Shown: positions 8,328 to 18,103, counted from the stretch's first letter. The stretch is 62,453 bases of DNA from a candidate division WOR-1 bacterium RIFOXYB2_FULL_36_35 (GCA_001771505.1 MEUA01000033.1:1-62453); one strand, 5' to 3'. Program-made: numbers and translations. The notes: generated from the sequence alone by a model not told the origin.

Positions 8328-8954
8328 TTACAAAACACCTTTAGTTGAAGGGATCCCCTTTTTCCGCGGATTGATCTTACATGCATTGGAGAGGGCTACT
8401 CCAAATGCCTTGAAAAGCGATTCAATTTTATGGTGTGTATTTTTCCCGCGAATAAGGTCGATATGCAGGGAAATCCCGGCCTTATAAACAAACGATTCGA
8501 AAAATTCGCGGAGCATTTCAGGATCTAAAACAAGGTTGATATTCTTTTTTTTGAATTTTGCGAGCAATATTTCCGGCTCAAACTTAACTTTATAGGTTAA
8601 ATGTGGCCTGCCGCTTATGTCAATTGCCGCTTTGATATCAGACAGCGATTCGTCCATAGGGATTATCGCGTGCCCGTATCTCTCAATCTGTTTTTTATTG
8701 CCAAGCGCTTTGGCGAAAGCCTCTCCGAGGCAAATCCCAGTATCTTCAAAGAGATGATGTATGTCTACATCTATATCTCCTGTCGCTTTGAGAGCTATGT
8801 CAAAAAGGCCGTGTTTGGCAAAGAGGGTAAACATGTGAGAGAGAAAGGGGATAGGGTAATCGATTTTACTTTTGCCGGTTCCGTCAATCGTAAGTTTTAG
8901 GCTGATATCGGTTTCTTTGGTTTTTCGTTTTATTGTAGCGGATCGTTTTTTCAT
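8328..8954 (-). CDS. hisB: imidazoleglycerol-phosphate dehydratase
   Basis: Catalyses the sixth step of histidine synthesis, IGP to imidazole-acetol phosphate, with Mn2+. 208 residues. The metal-binding motifs HHLFEDTGICLGEA and, near the C-terminus, NTHHKIESLFKAFGVAL are both intact, as are SHMFTLFAKHGLFD and the early TKETDI. It is the monofunctional form without the phosphatase domain. No other his gene is in the window. It starts 2 nt after the stop of the upstream nuclease gene, so it may depend on that gene's promoter. Confidence 0.97.
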   Translation of the reverse strand: MKKRSATIKRKTKETDISLKLTIDGTGKSKIDYPIPFLSHMFTLFAKHGLFDIALKATGDIDVDIHHLFEDTGICLGEAFAKALGNKKQIERYGHAIIPMDESLSDIKAAIDISGRPHLTYKVKFEPEILLAKFKKKNINLVLDPEMLREFFESFVYKAGISLHIDLIRGKNTHHKIESLFKAFGVALSNACKINPRKKGIPSTKGVL

Positions 8955-8956
8955 GA

Positions 8957-10006
8957 TTACCCCTTTTTACTTATATTTATTTCTTGAGAAACCATTTGTT
9001 TTACGGCTCTTTCGAGCAATTGTTTATTTGGCAATGATAATTTGTATTTTGAAGCAAATAGTTTATTTGAGATGCCACCTAAAGCAAATTCTACAAGCAC
9101 ATGATCTTTTTCCGCACCTAAAACTATGCCTATTGGTTCGTTGTCATCTTTTGCCATCTCTTCTTTATTGAAGTAATTTAGATATAAATTCATTTGTCCT
9201 ATATCTTGGTGTGTTACATTTCCAACTTTTAGGTCTATCAATACAAAACATTTTAATATTCGATGATAAAACACAAGGTCTACATAAAAATGTTTATTGG
9301 CTAAAGATATTCTAAATTGTCTGGCGACAAAAGAAAAGCCTTGTCCTAATTCGAGAAGAAAATTCTGCATGTTATCTATTATTTTTTCTTCAAGTTCTTT
9401 TTCTGAAAACTTATAATCTTGAGGGAGACCTAGAAACTCCAGTACATAAGGATCTTTTACTATGTCTTCTGCTTTTTCTATCTCTTGTCCTTTTTGTGCG
9501 AGCTTTAGTACTCCTTTTTTATCCTTACTAAGAGCTAGTCTTTCAAACAGCATTGAGTTTATCTGACGGTCAAGCTCTCTTGTGCTCCATTTTTGGATAA
9601 TACATTCTTTTTCATAAAAAGAACGAGCTAACACATCACTTACTGAAATTAATGATACAATATGCGTCCAAGACAAAAATCCAGGCATTGACTGGATTTT
9701 TGGATATGCAAGATAAAATCTTCTAAAATTAAATACATTAGATCTGCTAAAACCTTTGCCATGATTTTTTCTTAAATCGTAGGATATTTTATCTAATAAT
9801 TGTGAGCCATAATCTGCTTTTTCGTTGGTTTTTTGCTCATAAGTTACGATATGCTCTCCTATTTCCCAATAAGTTTTTACTAAAAAAGTATTTATTTGAC
9901 GGAAAACATGACTTCTGGCTCTTTTTAAGAGAGAGTCTATTGAATTTAATAAGGTTTTATAGGGTTTTTCTTTTATTTTTTTAGTAATTAATAATCGTTT
10001 TTTCAT
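8957..10006 (-). CDS. YhcG/DUF1016-family PD-(D/E)xK nuclease
   Basis: 349 residues. The N-terminal DUF1016 domain (about 15-165) has YWEIGEHIV, YGSQLLDKISYDL and the FSRSNVFNFRRFY motif. The C-terminal nuclease domain (about 180-330) has the PD-(D/E)xK core: an Asp in YVDLVFYHR and DLK in CFVLIDLKVG, followed by GQMNLYLNYF. Such proteins are mobile, often found near restriction and defence genes, and proposed to be nucleases. No partner restriction or methylase gene is present. It is 2 nt upstream of hisB, suggesting accessory DNA inserted in front of hisB. Confidence 0.9.
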   Translation of the reverse strand: MKKRLLITKKIKEKPYKTLLNSIDSLLKRARSHVFRQINTFLVKTYWEIGEHIVTYEQKTNEKADYGSQLLDKISYDLRKNHGKGFSRSNVFNFRRFYLAYPKIQSMPGFLSWTHIVSLISVSDVLARSFYEKECIIQKWSTRELDRQINSMLFERLALSKDKKGVLKLAQKGQEIEKAEDIVKDPYVLEFLGLPQDYKFSEKELEEKIIDNMQNFLLELGQGFSFVARQFRISLANKHFYVDLVFYHRILKCFVLIDLKVGNVTHQDIGQMNLYLNYFNKEEMAKDDNEPIGIVLGAEKDHVLVEFALGGISNKLFASKYKLSLPNKQLLERAVKQMVSQEINISKKG

Positions 10007-10077
10007 ATTATATTAAGGTTCAAGGCTTCGATGTGTTGAGGGATCAAGAAAATCAAAAAATGAAAACTCGAAACCTT

Positions 10078-10153
10078 TACCCCGATTATTCACCCCAGAA
10101 TCAATAACTAACAAATTGTCAAACATTACTTACGGGGTGAATAATCGGGGTTT
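10078..10153. repeat. composite palindromic element, inverted relative to 5258-5340
   Basis: ACCCCGATTATTCACCCC and GGGGTGAATAATCGGGGT form perfect outer arms of about 18 bp. The roughly 38-nt interior reverse-complements the arm at 5258-5295. It lies in the 240-nt gap between divergent genes. Confidence 0.8.
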
Positions 10154-10248
10154 ATATAATTTTATCATTAAGTTGAGGGGAAAAATAGCTGAAATTTTTG
10201 TGGAGGTGGAAGGATAAAGGATAAAGAATAAAAAAGGAGATGGATATA

Positions 10249-10920
10249 ATGACATTAGTACGAGCAGGAGGGGCTACAGCAGGGAGAGTTTCGGGTTATG
10301 CATCAGTGCTTGGTATTCTTTATAGAGGGCGCTATGAAAGCATAAAAATTTCTAGTCGAAATATTACTCCGAAATTATGGTGTGGAGAGTATAAAACAGG
10401 GGTAAAAGCCCAAACACTTTTACTTGAAACAAGAAGTATATTGGCTTTAAGTAGAAATGTTTCAGATTATAATATTTTGTCTTGTCTTTATAAAGAACGT
10501 TTTTCCAGTAATGATAGAAACTTTCTTAGGGATTACTTTCAAACTTGTCCTCGTCCCTGGTTGAGAGTGTTTTATAGTGATGATTATTCCAGACATTTAA
10601 GTGTGGAACCTCATGCTCATCAAAGGGGTCGGTTTGTTGTTGACCTGCTTGCATTTTTTATAAGCAACGGGATTAATGTCACATCTTTACATGATAGAGA
10701 AAAAATAAAACTTCTTAAAGCTGTTTCAGACGCAGAAATTACGAATGTGGTTTATGATAAGGCTACATGTGAGCATGCTGTAAAAAGAGATTCTTATGGA
10801 AGTTTCTCAGCTACTGTGGCAGAGCTGTATGGAGAAAAAATAAATACTTATTTAAGCAAGCTTGTTGCTGATATGAACCGTGTTTTGAATGGTTCGGGGC
10901 ATATAGTTTTGACGGATTAG
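10249..10920 (+). CDS. hypothetical protein
   Basis: 223 residues and not recognised. No signal peptide or transmembrane segment is seen. The N-terminus is Gly/Ala-rich (VRAGGATAGRVSGYASVLG), and the rest is mixed with several Cys and His (CEYKT-like, HAHQRGRFVVDLL, KATCEHAVKRD) but no metal pattern I can name. An AAAGGAG site ends directly before an ATG at 10240, so the ATG at 10249, about 9 nt after the site, is the better start. It is a single gene flanked by palindromic repeats on both sides, which suggests an accessory gene. Confidence 0.75.
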   Translation: MTLVRAGGATAGRVSGYASVLGILYRGRYESIKISSRNITPKLWCGEYKTGVKAQTLLLETRSILALSRNVSDYNILSCLYKERFSSNDRNFLRDYFQTCPRPWLRVFYSDDYSRHLSVEPHAHQRGRFVVDLLAFFISNGINVTSLHDREKIKLLKAVSDAEITNVVYDKATCEHAVKRDSYGSFSATVAELYGEKINTYLSKLVADMNRVLNGSGHIVLTD

Positions 10921-10929
10921 GCTACAACT

Positions 10930-10956
10930 TTACCCCGATTATGATAATTGGGGTTT
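10930..10956. repeat. AACCCCAATTA palindrome overlapping a gene end
   Basis: TACCCCGATTAT, GA, TAATTGGGGTTTA. The minus-strand gene ending at 10939 takes its last five codons (KPQLS) and its stop from this element. Confidence 0.8.
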
Positions 10957-11433
10957 ATTTAAATATTTTTCAGCTTTGTCTGACAATTTAATGCCGTTGT
11001 TCTTGAAATATTGCAGGACTTTTTTTAGGTTCTCGACATTTAGTAAATTAGCGGAAAAAGAAAATGGGGAATCGGCGAAATTAAATCTTATATTTTTTAT
11101 TCCAATTAATTCATAACAGTCGATGCTCTCTATCTGATCAAGGTTTTTTTTGTGTTTAAGGATAACCCTGTATTCTATTTTGTCGGGAAATATTTTTAAA
11201 AAAGGATTGAAAGTGTTGCGCGCTATTGCCCAATAAGGGATATCTTTAATTCCGGTATAAGCTCCAATTATAGGAATCTGCAGCCCTTCCGGAGATAAAT
11301 TTTCTATAGGCTGAATTTGAACTAAAGCCGGTTTAAATATTTTTTTGTATAACAGAAACAAAATCAAAGGGACTGTAATTAAATTGAATATAAAAACTAT
11401 TATTACAATAATGGTAATGTCTATATTTTCCAT
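10939..11433 (-). CDS. hypothetical membrane-anchored protein
   Basis: 164 residues. One N-terminal membrane segment (about 6-29, TIIVIIVFIFNLITVPLILFLL) is followed by a soluble domain of about 130 residues that I do not recognise. It contains a KIEYRVILKHKKNLDQIESID stretch, reminiscent of a PH-like strand pattern, and this is only an impression. The last residues and stop codon lie in a palindromic repeat, so the original C-terminus may have been different. It starts 12 nt after the ruvB stop with an AAGGAGC site and is probably cotranscribed with ruvB. Confidence 0.75.
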   Translation of the reverse strand: MENIDITIIVIIVFIFNLITVPLILFLLYKKIFKPALVQIQPIENLSPEGLQIPIIGAYTGIKDIPYWAIARNTFNPFLKIFPDKIEYRVILKHKKNLDQIESIDCYELIGIKNIRFNFADSPFSFSANLLNVENLKKVLQYFKNNGIKLSDKAEKYLNKPQLS

Positions 11434-11444
11434 AAAAAGCTCCT

Positions 11445-12473
11445 TTAAAATAATTTTTCCGCAGTAAAAAGCTCTTTTTTCGCAACAAGACCTAAATGCT
11501 CATATGCTAGGGCTGTGGCAACTCTGCCCCTTGGAGTTCTGTTAATAAAACCTATCTGCATTAAGTACGGTTCGTAAATGTCTTCTATTGTATCTGTCTC
11601 CTCGGCTATTGAGGCGGCAAGGGTTGAAACTCCGACTGGCCCCCCTTCATATTTTTCTATAATTGTTTGCAAAAGTTTTCTATCTATACTGTCTAGCCCC
11701 AGATTGTCTATTCCAAGACTGTCTAGGGCCTCATGAGCAATATTTATCGTTATTATTCCGTCCGCCTTAACCTGCGCAAAGTCACGGACGCGGCGCAACA
11801 GCCTATTTGCGATGCGAGGAGTTCCTCTAGCCCTCCTTGCAATCTCTTTTGCGCCATCAGGTTGTATTTGGATTTCCAAAACCTTTGCCGCGCGCATAAT
11901 TATCTTTTCAAGTTCTGATGACTTGTAAAATTCAAGTCTTCCTAACATTCCAAACCTGTCACGAAGAGGAGAGGATAAAAGTCCAGCTCTTGTTGTAGCC
12001 CCAATCAGAGTAAATTTTGGAAGTTCAAGTCGTATGCTCCTTGCGCTTGGGCCTTTACCAATGACAATATCAAGTGCAAAATCTTCCATAGCCGGATACA
12101 AGACTTCCTCCACAACCTTGTTTAATCTGTGGATTTCATCTATAAATAAGATATCAAATTCTTTAAGATTGGTTAAAATCGCAGCCAGGTCTCCTGCGCG
12201 CTCAATCGCAGGCCCTGATGTCACTTTGATTTCAACTCCCATCTCTTGCGAGATGATATGGGCGAGTGTTGTTTTCCCAAGCCCCGGCGGGCCATAAAAT
12301 AGAGTATGCTCCAAATGCTCACCCCTGTTTTTAGCTGCCGAAATTGCGATTGTGAGGTTTTCTTTAAGCTTCTTTTGTCCGATAAAAGAATCGAGCCTTT
12401 TGGGACGGATTGAGCTTTTGTCTAAGTCTTCTTCTCTTTTATCTAAAGATACAATTCTTGCTTCTTCAGTCAT
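11445..12473 (-). CDS. ruvB: Holliday junction branch migration helicase RuvB
   Basis: 342 residues, full length. The AAA+ domain has Walker A GPPGLGKT, Walker B IDEIHRLN, sensor [15 protein letters not shown] and the [16 protein letters not shown] region with the arginine residues. A winged helix ends in [13 protein letters not shown], which binds DNA. It drives branch migration with RuvA during recombinational repair. ruvA and ruvC are not in the window. The start overlaps the lytic transglycosylase stop by 8 bp, an uncommon pairing that implies one transcript. Confidence 0.98.
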   Translation of the reverse strand: MTEEARIVSLDKREEDLDKSSIRPKRLDSFIGQKKLKENLTIAISAAKNRGEHLEHTLFYGPPGLGKTTLAHIISQEMGVEIKVTSGPAIERAGDLAAILTNLKEFDILFIDEIHRLNKVVEEVLYPAMEDFALDIVIGKGPSARSIRLELPKFTLIGATTRAGLLSSPLRDRFGMLGRLEFYKSSELEKIIMRAAKVLEIQIQPDGAKEIARRARGTPRIANRLLRRVRDFAQVKADGIITINIAHEALDSLGIDNLGLDSIDRKLLQTIIEKYEGGPVGVSTLAASIAEETDTIEDIYEPYLMQIGFINRTPRGRVATALAYEHLGLVAKKELFTAEKLF

Positions 12474-14601
12474 AAATCCTCTTGTATTGATAATAGCTTC
12501 CCATTACTTTTTGGACATAATAGCGTGTTTCACGGATAGGTATTTTTTGCACAAATTCGTCAATGTCTAACTTTCCCATATCTCCGCCATACCATTCATT
12601 TATCCATTTTTTTACCCTCGCAGGGCCACCATTATATCCTGCCAAAGCCAAAGAGAGATTTCCATCAAATCGTTTAATTAAGTTTGACAAATAATAGGTT
12701 CCCATTTCTATATTAAGTCCCGTTTCATACATTTTTCCTCGAGAAAAAGGGCTTATTTCAAGCTGTTTTGCAATTATATTCCCTGTTGAAGGAATTATTT
12801 GCATAAGTCCATGGGCCCTGGAACTTGACAATGCTTTTGGGTTAAATCTGCTCTCTTCTCTTATCACAGCAAGGGTAAGATATGGGTCTACACCATACTT
12901 GTTTGATGATGCTACCACTTTTTCCCAAAAACCTTTTGGATATGCGATTTGCCAAATATCTTCGGACAAACTGTCAGCATTTCCAGCCAAAATGGCGTTT
13001 GAAACTCTTTTTTCCACATATTTCAAAGGGGTTGAAACCTCCCCTGATTTTTGCATTATTTTTGCAAGACTGTATTGTGCCGACTCTTTTTCAAGCCCGT
13101 CCGTGTGAGATAAAATATATTTTGCCTCTTGTGCCGCAAACTTTGTAAGTCCAGCGTCTATCAGCATTTTGTATCTTTGTATGGAATCGGAGATCTCCTT
13201 CTCACCCAAAAGATGATTATTCCTTTCCTGCCAGTTGTCCATAATTTCTGTAAGTTCGTCTTCTTCGATATCTTCATCGGTTAAAATTTTCTCTTTCCCG
13301 TTTTTCTCTTTATTAAATGAAGATTCAGGGGATTTGTATCCAAGTTCGGTTAATTTTTCTTTTGCTCTGTACGCCTGGTATGTATGATCAAACCTTTGTG
13401 CCAGATAGTAATAAATTCCCGCAGCGTCTTTTGGGTGACCGAGTTTTTCTGCCAACTTTCCCCACCAGAACAAACATTGTGGAGTTTCACTCCCTACAGG
13501 ATGATTTTTTGCCTGGGAATAAACCAGGTAGGATTTTTCATAGTCTCCCATTTCGTAATAAATATGTCCTGCCCTCAAAATCGCGCCGTCAACATAATAA
13601 CTGTTTGGATGATTTATAATCAGTTTTAAATAATAATCTAGAGCAGACTTTGGACTGTCATATTTTTCGCAATACATGCCAAGGTAATATAATGATCTGT
13701 CTTTATACTTGCTGTTTGGATAGTTATCAATTGATTTTTTGAGCAGGCTTATCGCTTTGGCATATTCTCTTTTTTGACCGTATTTCCTTCCAAGTTTGTA
13801 CAGTTGCCATGCTTGTGAGGAGTCTAGGATATCCGGATAATATTGTTCCGTGGAAGAGACGATTTTGTCTGATGTACTTTCTATCTCTCCAAGTTTTATT
13901 AGAGCTTTTTTAGTGTAAGCATGTTTTGGGTAGTCTTTTGCAAGTCTGCTAAAAAGCTTTGCGGCGCTTTCATAATCTTTCTGCTTATAAAAAGACATCC
14001 CTTTTAAATAAAGTTCTTCCGGAGAAGCTTTGAAGTTTAAATTTTTGTCTTTTTCCGAAAGAGTTTTCATCTCTTCGCGAGCCAATTTTGCCGAATAACT
14101 TAGAGGATAGTAAAGGTCCGCGCTATTAAAAGCGGCATAAGCGTTTTGCCAATCTTTTTTTCCCTTAAAAATTTCTCCCCTTATAAAAAACATCCTGCTA
14201 CCCCATGAGCCATTGGGAAACAAATCGATGTAATTTTTTGTCTGGGTTAACGCATAATCGTCCCTATTCCCTTTAAAGTAACTCTCTGCAAGATAGTAGT
14301 TTGCGTCTTCAAAAAGAAGGCTCTCTTTGTATTTTTGAATAAAATCGGCAAATTCAAAAGCGGCACTATCATATTCTTTATTCTGGTAATATGCCTGCGC
14401 TAGGCCAAAGAGGGAATAAGGTTTTAAGGGAGCAAAAGATTCTTCAGTGCTGGTTTCCGCCTTAAAGAAGAAATATAAAGCCTCCTTTGGATTCTCTTTA
14501 TTTAAAAGCTCAAACCCTTGCGCCAGGTCTTGTTCTGTCTGCGCTTCTGCGATCAAGGTTAAACAAAAAAGAAGCATTAAAACGGAGATAAAAAACTTCA
14601 T
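12466..14601 (-). CDS. slt: soluble lytic transglycosylase with TPR repeats
   Basis: 711 residues. Signal peptide (about 1-20, cleaved near AEA), then about 500 residues of tetratricopeptide-like repeats ([59 protein letters not shown]). The C-terminal GH23 domain (about 560-700) has the catalytic Glu in [12 protein letters not shown], then [12 protein letters not shown] and [11 protein letters not shown]. It cleaves peptidoglycan glycan strands in the periplasm, making 1,6-anhydro ends. A minus-strand TTAAAAT box lies about 10 nt upstream of the ATG, so it may be nearly leaderless. It is first in the operon with ruvB. Confidence 0.95.
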   Translation of the reverse strand: MKFFISVLMLLFCLTLIAEAQTEQDLAQGFELLNKENPKEALYFFFKAETSTEESFAPLKPYSLFGLAQAYYQNKEYDSAAFEFADFIQKYKESLLFEDANYYLAESYFKGNRDDYALTQTKNYIDLFPNGSWGSRMFFIRGEIFKGKKDWQNAYAAFNSADLYYPLSYSAKLAREEMKTLSEKDKNLNFKASPEELYLKGMSFYKQKDYESAAKLFSRLAKDYPKHAYTKKALIKLGEIESTSDKIVSSTEQYYPDILDSSQAWQLYKLGRKYGQKREYAKAISLLKKSIDNYPNSKYKDRSLYYLGMYCEKYDSPKSALDYYLKLIINHPNSYYVDGAILRAGHIYYEMGDYEKSYLVYSQAKNHPVGSETPQCLFWWGKLAEKLGHPKDAAGIYYYLAQRFDHTYQAYRAKEKLTELGYKSPESSFNKEKNGKEKILTDEDIEEDELTEIMDNWQERNNHLLGEKEISDSIQRYKMLIDAGLTKFAAQEAKYILSHTDGLEKESAQYSLAKIMQKSGEVSTPLKYVEKRVSNAILAGNADSLSEDIWQIAYPKGFWEKVVASSNKYGVDPYLTLAVIREESRFNPKALSSSRAHGLMQIIPSTGNIIAKQLEISPFSRGKMYETGLNIEMGTYYLSNLIKRFDGNLSLALAGYNGGPARVKKWINEWYGGDMGKLDIDEFVQKIPIRETRYYVQKVMGSYYQYKRIYD

Positions 14602-14614
14602 TGGATTTAAAATT

Positions 14615-14644
14615 TTAACACATTTGGAAGAGATATGCTAGAAT
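14615..14644 (+). promoter_or_regulatory. promoter of galT (leaderless)
   Basis: TTAACA (14615-14620), 18 nt, TAGAAT (14639-14644). The ATG is 6 nt further on and there is no Shine-Dalgarno. Confidence 0.65.
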
Positions 14645-14650
14645 ATTCCT

Positions 14651-15658
14651 ATGCCGGAACTCAGACAAAATCCAGCAACAAAAGAGTGGGTTATAATTGC
14701 GACCGAGCGGGCCAGACGCCCCGAAGATTTTCCCCAAAAACCGCCTGAAACAGAAACTCCCGGGCAGATAGAAAAATGTCCATTTTGTGAAGGACATGAG
14801 GGTGAGACACCCCCTGAAATATTTGCTTATCGTGCGTATGGAACAGCTCCAAATTCTCCTGGCTGGTGGATTAGGGTTATTCCGAATAAATTTGCGGCTC
14901 TTGTTCGTGATGGTTTACCCAAAAGAGAAAAAATAGATCATTTTTTCCGTCGTATGGATGGGGTCGGTGACCACGAAGTTTTGATCGAGCATCCGAAACA
15001 CGATTTTACAATTGCTACAATGGAGCAGAAACAGGTTGAAGAGGTTTTTTTGGTTTATCGTGAAAGATATTTGGCTTTGTGCAAAGATCCAAAATTTGAG
15101 CTCGTAATGATATTTAAAAACCATGGACAGGCAGCGGGGACATCTGTCAGACATCCACATTCGCAGATTATAGCAAGTCCTGTAACTCCCCAGCATTTGC
15201 GCCACAAACTTGAAGAGGCGATGAGGTTTTTTGACGACAACGGCGAATGTGTTTACTGTATGATGATCCAAAAAGAACTTGCAGCCAAAGAGCGGATGGT
15301 TTTAGAGACGGACAATTTTGTTGCCTTTGAGCCTTTTGCGTCACGTTCTCCCTTTGAGACTTTAATAATTCCTAAAAAACACAGTTCTTCCTTTCAGTTT
15401 ATAACCGCAGATGAAACAAAAGAACTGGCATATATTGCAAAGACAATCCTTTCCACACTTTATAAGTCACTAAAAGATCCCGATTATAATTATGTGATTC
15501 ATTCTTCTCCGTGCCACGAGAAGGAGCTTGAATACTATCATTGGCATATTCAAATTTTGCCGAGGATTACGGCGCTTGCCGGATTTGAACTCGGATCCGG
15601 TATTTATATAAATACTGTTATACCGGAAAAAGCTGCGGAATTTTTGCGGAATGCATAA
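14651..15658 (+). CDS. galT: galactose-1-phosphate uridylyltransferase
   Basis: Exchanges UMP between UDP-glucose and galactose-1-phosphate (Leloir pathway). 335 residues. The catalytic HPHSQI motif is at about residue 171, where the second His is uridylylated. Zinc ligands are CPFCEGHE near residue 45. HWHIQILPR lies near the C-terminus and the opening PELRQNPATKEWVIIATERARRP is typical. Some bacterial members act on other hexose-1-phosphates (GalT-like ADP-glucose phosphorylases), so exact substrate is open. galK and galE are not nearby. Confidence 0.93.
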   Translation: MPELRQNPATKEWVIIATERARRPEDFPQKPPETETPGQIEKCPFCEGHEGETPPEIFAYRAYGTAPNSPGWWIRVIPNKFAALVRDGLPKREKIDHFFRRMDGVGDHEVLIEHPKHDFTIATMEQKQVEEVFLVYRERYLALCKDPKFELVMIFKNHGQAAGTSVRHPHSQIIASPVTPQHLRHKLEEAMRFFDDNGECVYCMMIQKELAAKERMVLETDNFVAFEPFASRSPFETLIIPKKHSSSFQFITADETKELAYIAKTILSTLYKSLKDPDYNYVIHSSPCHEKELEYYHWHIQILPRITALAGFELGSGIYINTVIPEKAAEFLRNA

Positions 15659-15701
15659 AGACTAAAATGCCCATAAAGGTTTAGTATCCTTAGGAAAGAA
15701 A

Positions 15702-16220
15702 ATGAACAACTACCTGATTATTTTAGGGCTAGGGATGTGTTTGGGCTTAGTAGGCTTCTACTTAGCATATAAATTCTTATCTAAAAAAAATTCTCTTTCA
15801 CAGATAGATTACAACTCTAAAGAAGCCGAATCTTTCCTTGAAAAGAGAGGATTTCAAATTATAGAAAAAGGGAGACAATCGTCTGTTGTAATTTATGTGG
15901 ACGGCAAGGGACATTTGGGGAGTGAGAGAGCTGATTTTATAGTTGAAAGAGAGAGAAAGCGTTATGTTGTAAAGGTCGTAAATGAAATAGGAATTGATCC
16001 TGTGGAATCTGCTATGCGTAGGAAGTTGGTTGAGTTTTCAAAGCTTTTTCCCGGCCTTGAAATTTTGTTTTTAGATTTAAATGCTGGAGAACTTCATGAA
16101 ATAAAATTCAAATTCCCAAAATCTGAAAAAGAGATTTTGTTTATGGTTTTCGTGGGGGTATTTATTATTGCTGTTATTAGCGTTATTGTTGTATTATTAA
16201 TACAGATGGGATTGTTTTGA
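15702..16220 (+). CDS. hypothetical protein with two membrane segments and an endonuclease-like core
   Basis: 172 residues: a membrane segment at about 3-25, a soluble domain at 38-140, and a second membrane segment at 146-171. The soluble part (AESFLEKRGFQIIEKG... SERADFIVERERKRYVVKVVNE) has the strand pattern of YraN/PD-(D/E)xK-like proteins: an Asp in ADFIV and a Lys two residues beyond a hydrophobic strand in VVKVV. The acidic residue before that Lys is missing, so it may be a non-catalytic relative. It is 4 nt upstream of nadK and probably cotranscribed. Function unknown. Confidence 0.8.
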   Translation: MNNYLIILGLGMCLGLVGFYLAYKFLSKKNSLSQIDYNSKEAESFLEKRGFQIIEKGRQSSVVIYVDGKGHLGSERADFIVERERKRYVVKVVNEIGIDPVESAMRRKLVEFSKLFPGLEILFLDLNAGELHEIKFKFPKSEKEILFMVFVGVFIIAVISVIVVLLIQMGLF

Positions 16221-16224
16221 TTTT

Positions 16225-17007
16225 ATGAAAAAAGTGAGTATTGTTTATAAAAAAGAAGATAAATTAATTGCGGGAACTGCGAAGCAGCTTGCACGAGAGC
16301 TTCCTTCTGTGTTTCAATTTGTTGCTGACCCCAAAAAGGCCGATTTTATAATAACTTTAGGCGGTGATGGAACTGTTTTACGCGCGGCTCATATTATTTC
16401 AGGGCAAAATATTCCATTGTTAGCAGTTCATTTGGGAGGGCTTGGTCTTTTAACTTCGTCTTCCTTGGAAGAACTTCCTTGTGCGTTGGAAAGTATTAAA
16501 AATAAAAAATATCAGATAGATTCTAGATTAATGTTAAGGGTTCAAGTTGTTAGAAAAAATAAAATCTTTAAAGAGCTTGTCGCTTTAAATGATGCTGTTG
16601 TTTGCAAAAATGATATTGCGCGCATTATAAAACTTAAGGCTTTTCTGGGTGAGGAAAAGTTGGGTGATTATGCTGCAGATGGAGTTATCGCTTCCACTCC
16701 GACAGGGTCAACAGCTTACAACTTTGCGGTTAATGGTCCGATTTTGCCCATTCATTCGAAGTCTTATATTTTATCGCCTATTTGTCCCCACAGAGCGACT
16801 GATCGTTCAATTGTTCTGGAAGATGACATTACAATTAAAATTGTAAAAGGAAAAGATGTTTTGTTGACTGTTGATGGGCAGCAGACTTTATCATTAACTT
16901 CCGATGATGTTGTCAAAATTGGTGTTTCCAAAGAAAAAACAAGTTTTATCCGTTTTAAAAAGTATGATATTTGGCAGCTTTTACGTGATAAGTTGGGGTG
17001 GGGTTAA
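16225..17007 (+). CDS. nadK: NAD kinase
   Basis: Phosphorylates NAD to NADP. 260 residues. The catalytic GGDGTVLRAAH is at about residues 49-59, followed by HLGGLGLLTSSSLEEL (NAD-binding loop), ALNDAVVCKND, and the TPTGSTAYNFAVNGPIL and SPICPH motifs, all in the usual order. Length is normal for small bacterial NadK. It follows the membrane protein gene by 4 nt. The 3' end overlaps the convergent gene at 17004 by 4 bp. Confidence 0.97.
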   Translation: MKKVSIVYKKEDKLIAGTAKQLARELPSVFQFVADPKKADFIITLGGDGTVLRAAHIISGQNIPLLAVHLGGLGLLTSSSLEELPCALESIKNKKYQIDSRLMLRVQVVRKNKIFKELVALNDAVVCKNDIARIIKLKAFLGEEKLGDYAADGVIASTPTGSTAYNFAVNGPILPIHSKSYILSPICPHRATDRSIVLEDDITIKIVKGKDVLLTVDGQQTLSLTSDDVVKIGVSKEKTSFIRFKKYDIWQLLRDKLGWG

Positions 17008-17516
17008 GTTGGTTGCCCATAATGGAGGTTTCCTCCAAAACAAAATAAGGGAGGGGTAGGTGTTGGAGGCGGAGGTTCTTCTTTGGGGAGTTGCGGTTCA
17101 GCTAAAAGAGGTTTAGCAAAAGGTGTTTCTACTTCTACGGATTTGATTACGATGCCCCAATTGGATTTTTTAGGGCTTATGCCATCTATTCTATCTGCTA
17201 ATGCTTTAAGTAATCTTCCTATTTCTAGATCATTTGCTTTGCAAGTCAACCTTAACGTTATCGTCCTTTTTCTTTTTGGTTTGGCAGGGGTTATTGATTC
17301 TATTTCTCCAAAGGATTTAATGTTATCAAAAATAGATGCTAAAGCCTCTTTCATGGGGAGTTCTTCTGATCTTGATTTTATTATCAAGCTTATAGTTCTT
17401 GTTGGGAGATCTTTTTCTACGCGTTTGAATCTTAGTTGAGGGCTGACAGGTTTTGCTTTAGCCCTTAAAGAGATAGAATGTGCTCCTACTTGCGGCTCAT
17501 AGGGAGTAAATATCAT
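17004..17516 (-). CDS. hypothetical protein, proline-rich C-terminus
   Basis: 170 residues if the ATG at 17516 is used, 4 nt after the upstream stop. A TTG at 17540 would add 8 residues and overlap that gene. The middle carries basic-hydrophobic strands (RTISLIIKSRS, KRTITLRLTCKAND) in two similar halves, which could be a duplicated small alpha/beta domain. The C-terminus is a Pro-rich tail (KEEPPPPTPTPPLF). No family recognised. It is the third gene of a small minus-strand cluster (17969 to 17004). Confidence 0.65.
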   Translation of the reverse strand: MIFTPYEPQVGAHSISLRAKAKPVSPQLRFKRVEKDLPTRTISLIIKSRSEELPMKEALASIFDNIKSFGEIESITPAKPKRKRTITLRLTCKANDLEIGRLLKALADRIDGISPKKSNWGIVIKSVEVETPFAKPLLAEPQLPKEEPPPPTPTPPLFCFGGNLHYGQPT

Positions 17517-17520
17517 AAAC

Positions 17521-17730
17521 TTAGTTTTTATTCCTGACAATTAAATCGCTTACAACATCTAAATTGAGTATTTCAGCAAAGTAGACTGGCATTGATATGT
17601 TTGGAGCTCCTGTAATTGGGAATGTTGGGAATAAAACAATCTTTCCGAATTTGACCTTTGTTAGTTGTTGAACATAATCTGTGATTAGGTGATTACTGAT
17701 ATACATTATGGCTTTTGATTGATTTTCCAT
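17521..17730 (-). CDS. hypothetical small protein
   Basis: 69 residues from the ATG at 17730, which lies about 9 nt after GAGAGG. An ATG at 17739 abuts that site and is less likely. The protein is hydrophobic but has no clear membrane helix (KIVLFPTFPITGAPNISMPVYFAEIL). No family recognised. It is the middle gene of the three-gene cluster. Confidence 0.6.
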   Translation of the reverse strand: MENQSKAIMYISNHLITDYVQQLTKVKFGKIVLFPTFPITGAPNISMPVYFAEILNLDVVSDLIVRNKN

Positions 17731-17750
17731 TTTTATCATCCTCTCTTTTG

Positions 17751-17969
17751 CTAAACAGCTCTGTTGATTTGTTTTCCTGTTTCTATTGGGCTTGCTTCAA
17801 ATTTTTTTGATAGGATGTCTACAAATTTTCCGGGAGCATCTGCCGTGCTTTTGTTAAATGCTTTAACGCCAAAAATTGCTTGTGCAAATGTCTCTGTTTT
17901 CCCTTTTCTGCGTAAGGTGCAAATATCTTTGGCTTCGCTAGGGTTGTTTTGATTTGTTGTTACTGCCAT
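17751..17969 (-). CDS. hypothetical small protein
   Basis: 72 residues with a good GGAGC ribosome-binding site upstream of the ATG. It is basic and polar, with ICTLRRKGKTETFAQAIFGVKAFNKS near the middle. No family recognised. It is the first gene of the three-gene cluster of unknown genes between nadK and cutA. All three being small, unrecognised and tightly spaced suggests a single accessory unit. Confidence 0.6.
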   Translation of the reverse strand: MAVTTNQNNPSEAKDICTLRRKGKTETFAQAIFGVKAFNKSTADAPGKFVDILSKKFEASPIETGKQINRAV

Positions 17970-18073
17970 TTTTTGCTCCTTTCACATATATATCGAAATT
18001 TTTTTTCATAAATTTCAGCTTAATTTATGATGAAAAATATTTCTGTGGTAAACTTTTTAAAACGTTGCTACAA

Positions 18074-18103
18074 TTAACCCCGATTATCCTAATCGGGGTT
18101 AAA
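18074..18103. repeat. AACCCCGATTAT palindrome
   Basis: ATTAACCCCGATTAT, CC, TAATCGGGGTTAAAAT, one of the best-preserved copies. It sits 33 nt upstream of cutA. Confidence 0.9.

Noticed and set aside
10078-10153. Attachment site or replication origin
   Set aside because: The sequence is explained by the dispersed composite repeat. No DnaA-box cluster or integrase is present.
15702-16220. YraN-type endonuclease
   Set aside because: The acidic residue before the catalytic Lys is missing and the protein has membrane segments at both ends.
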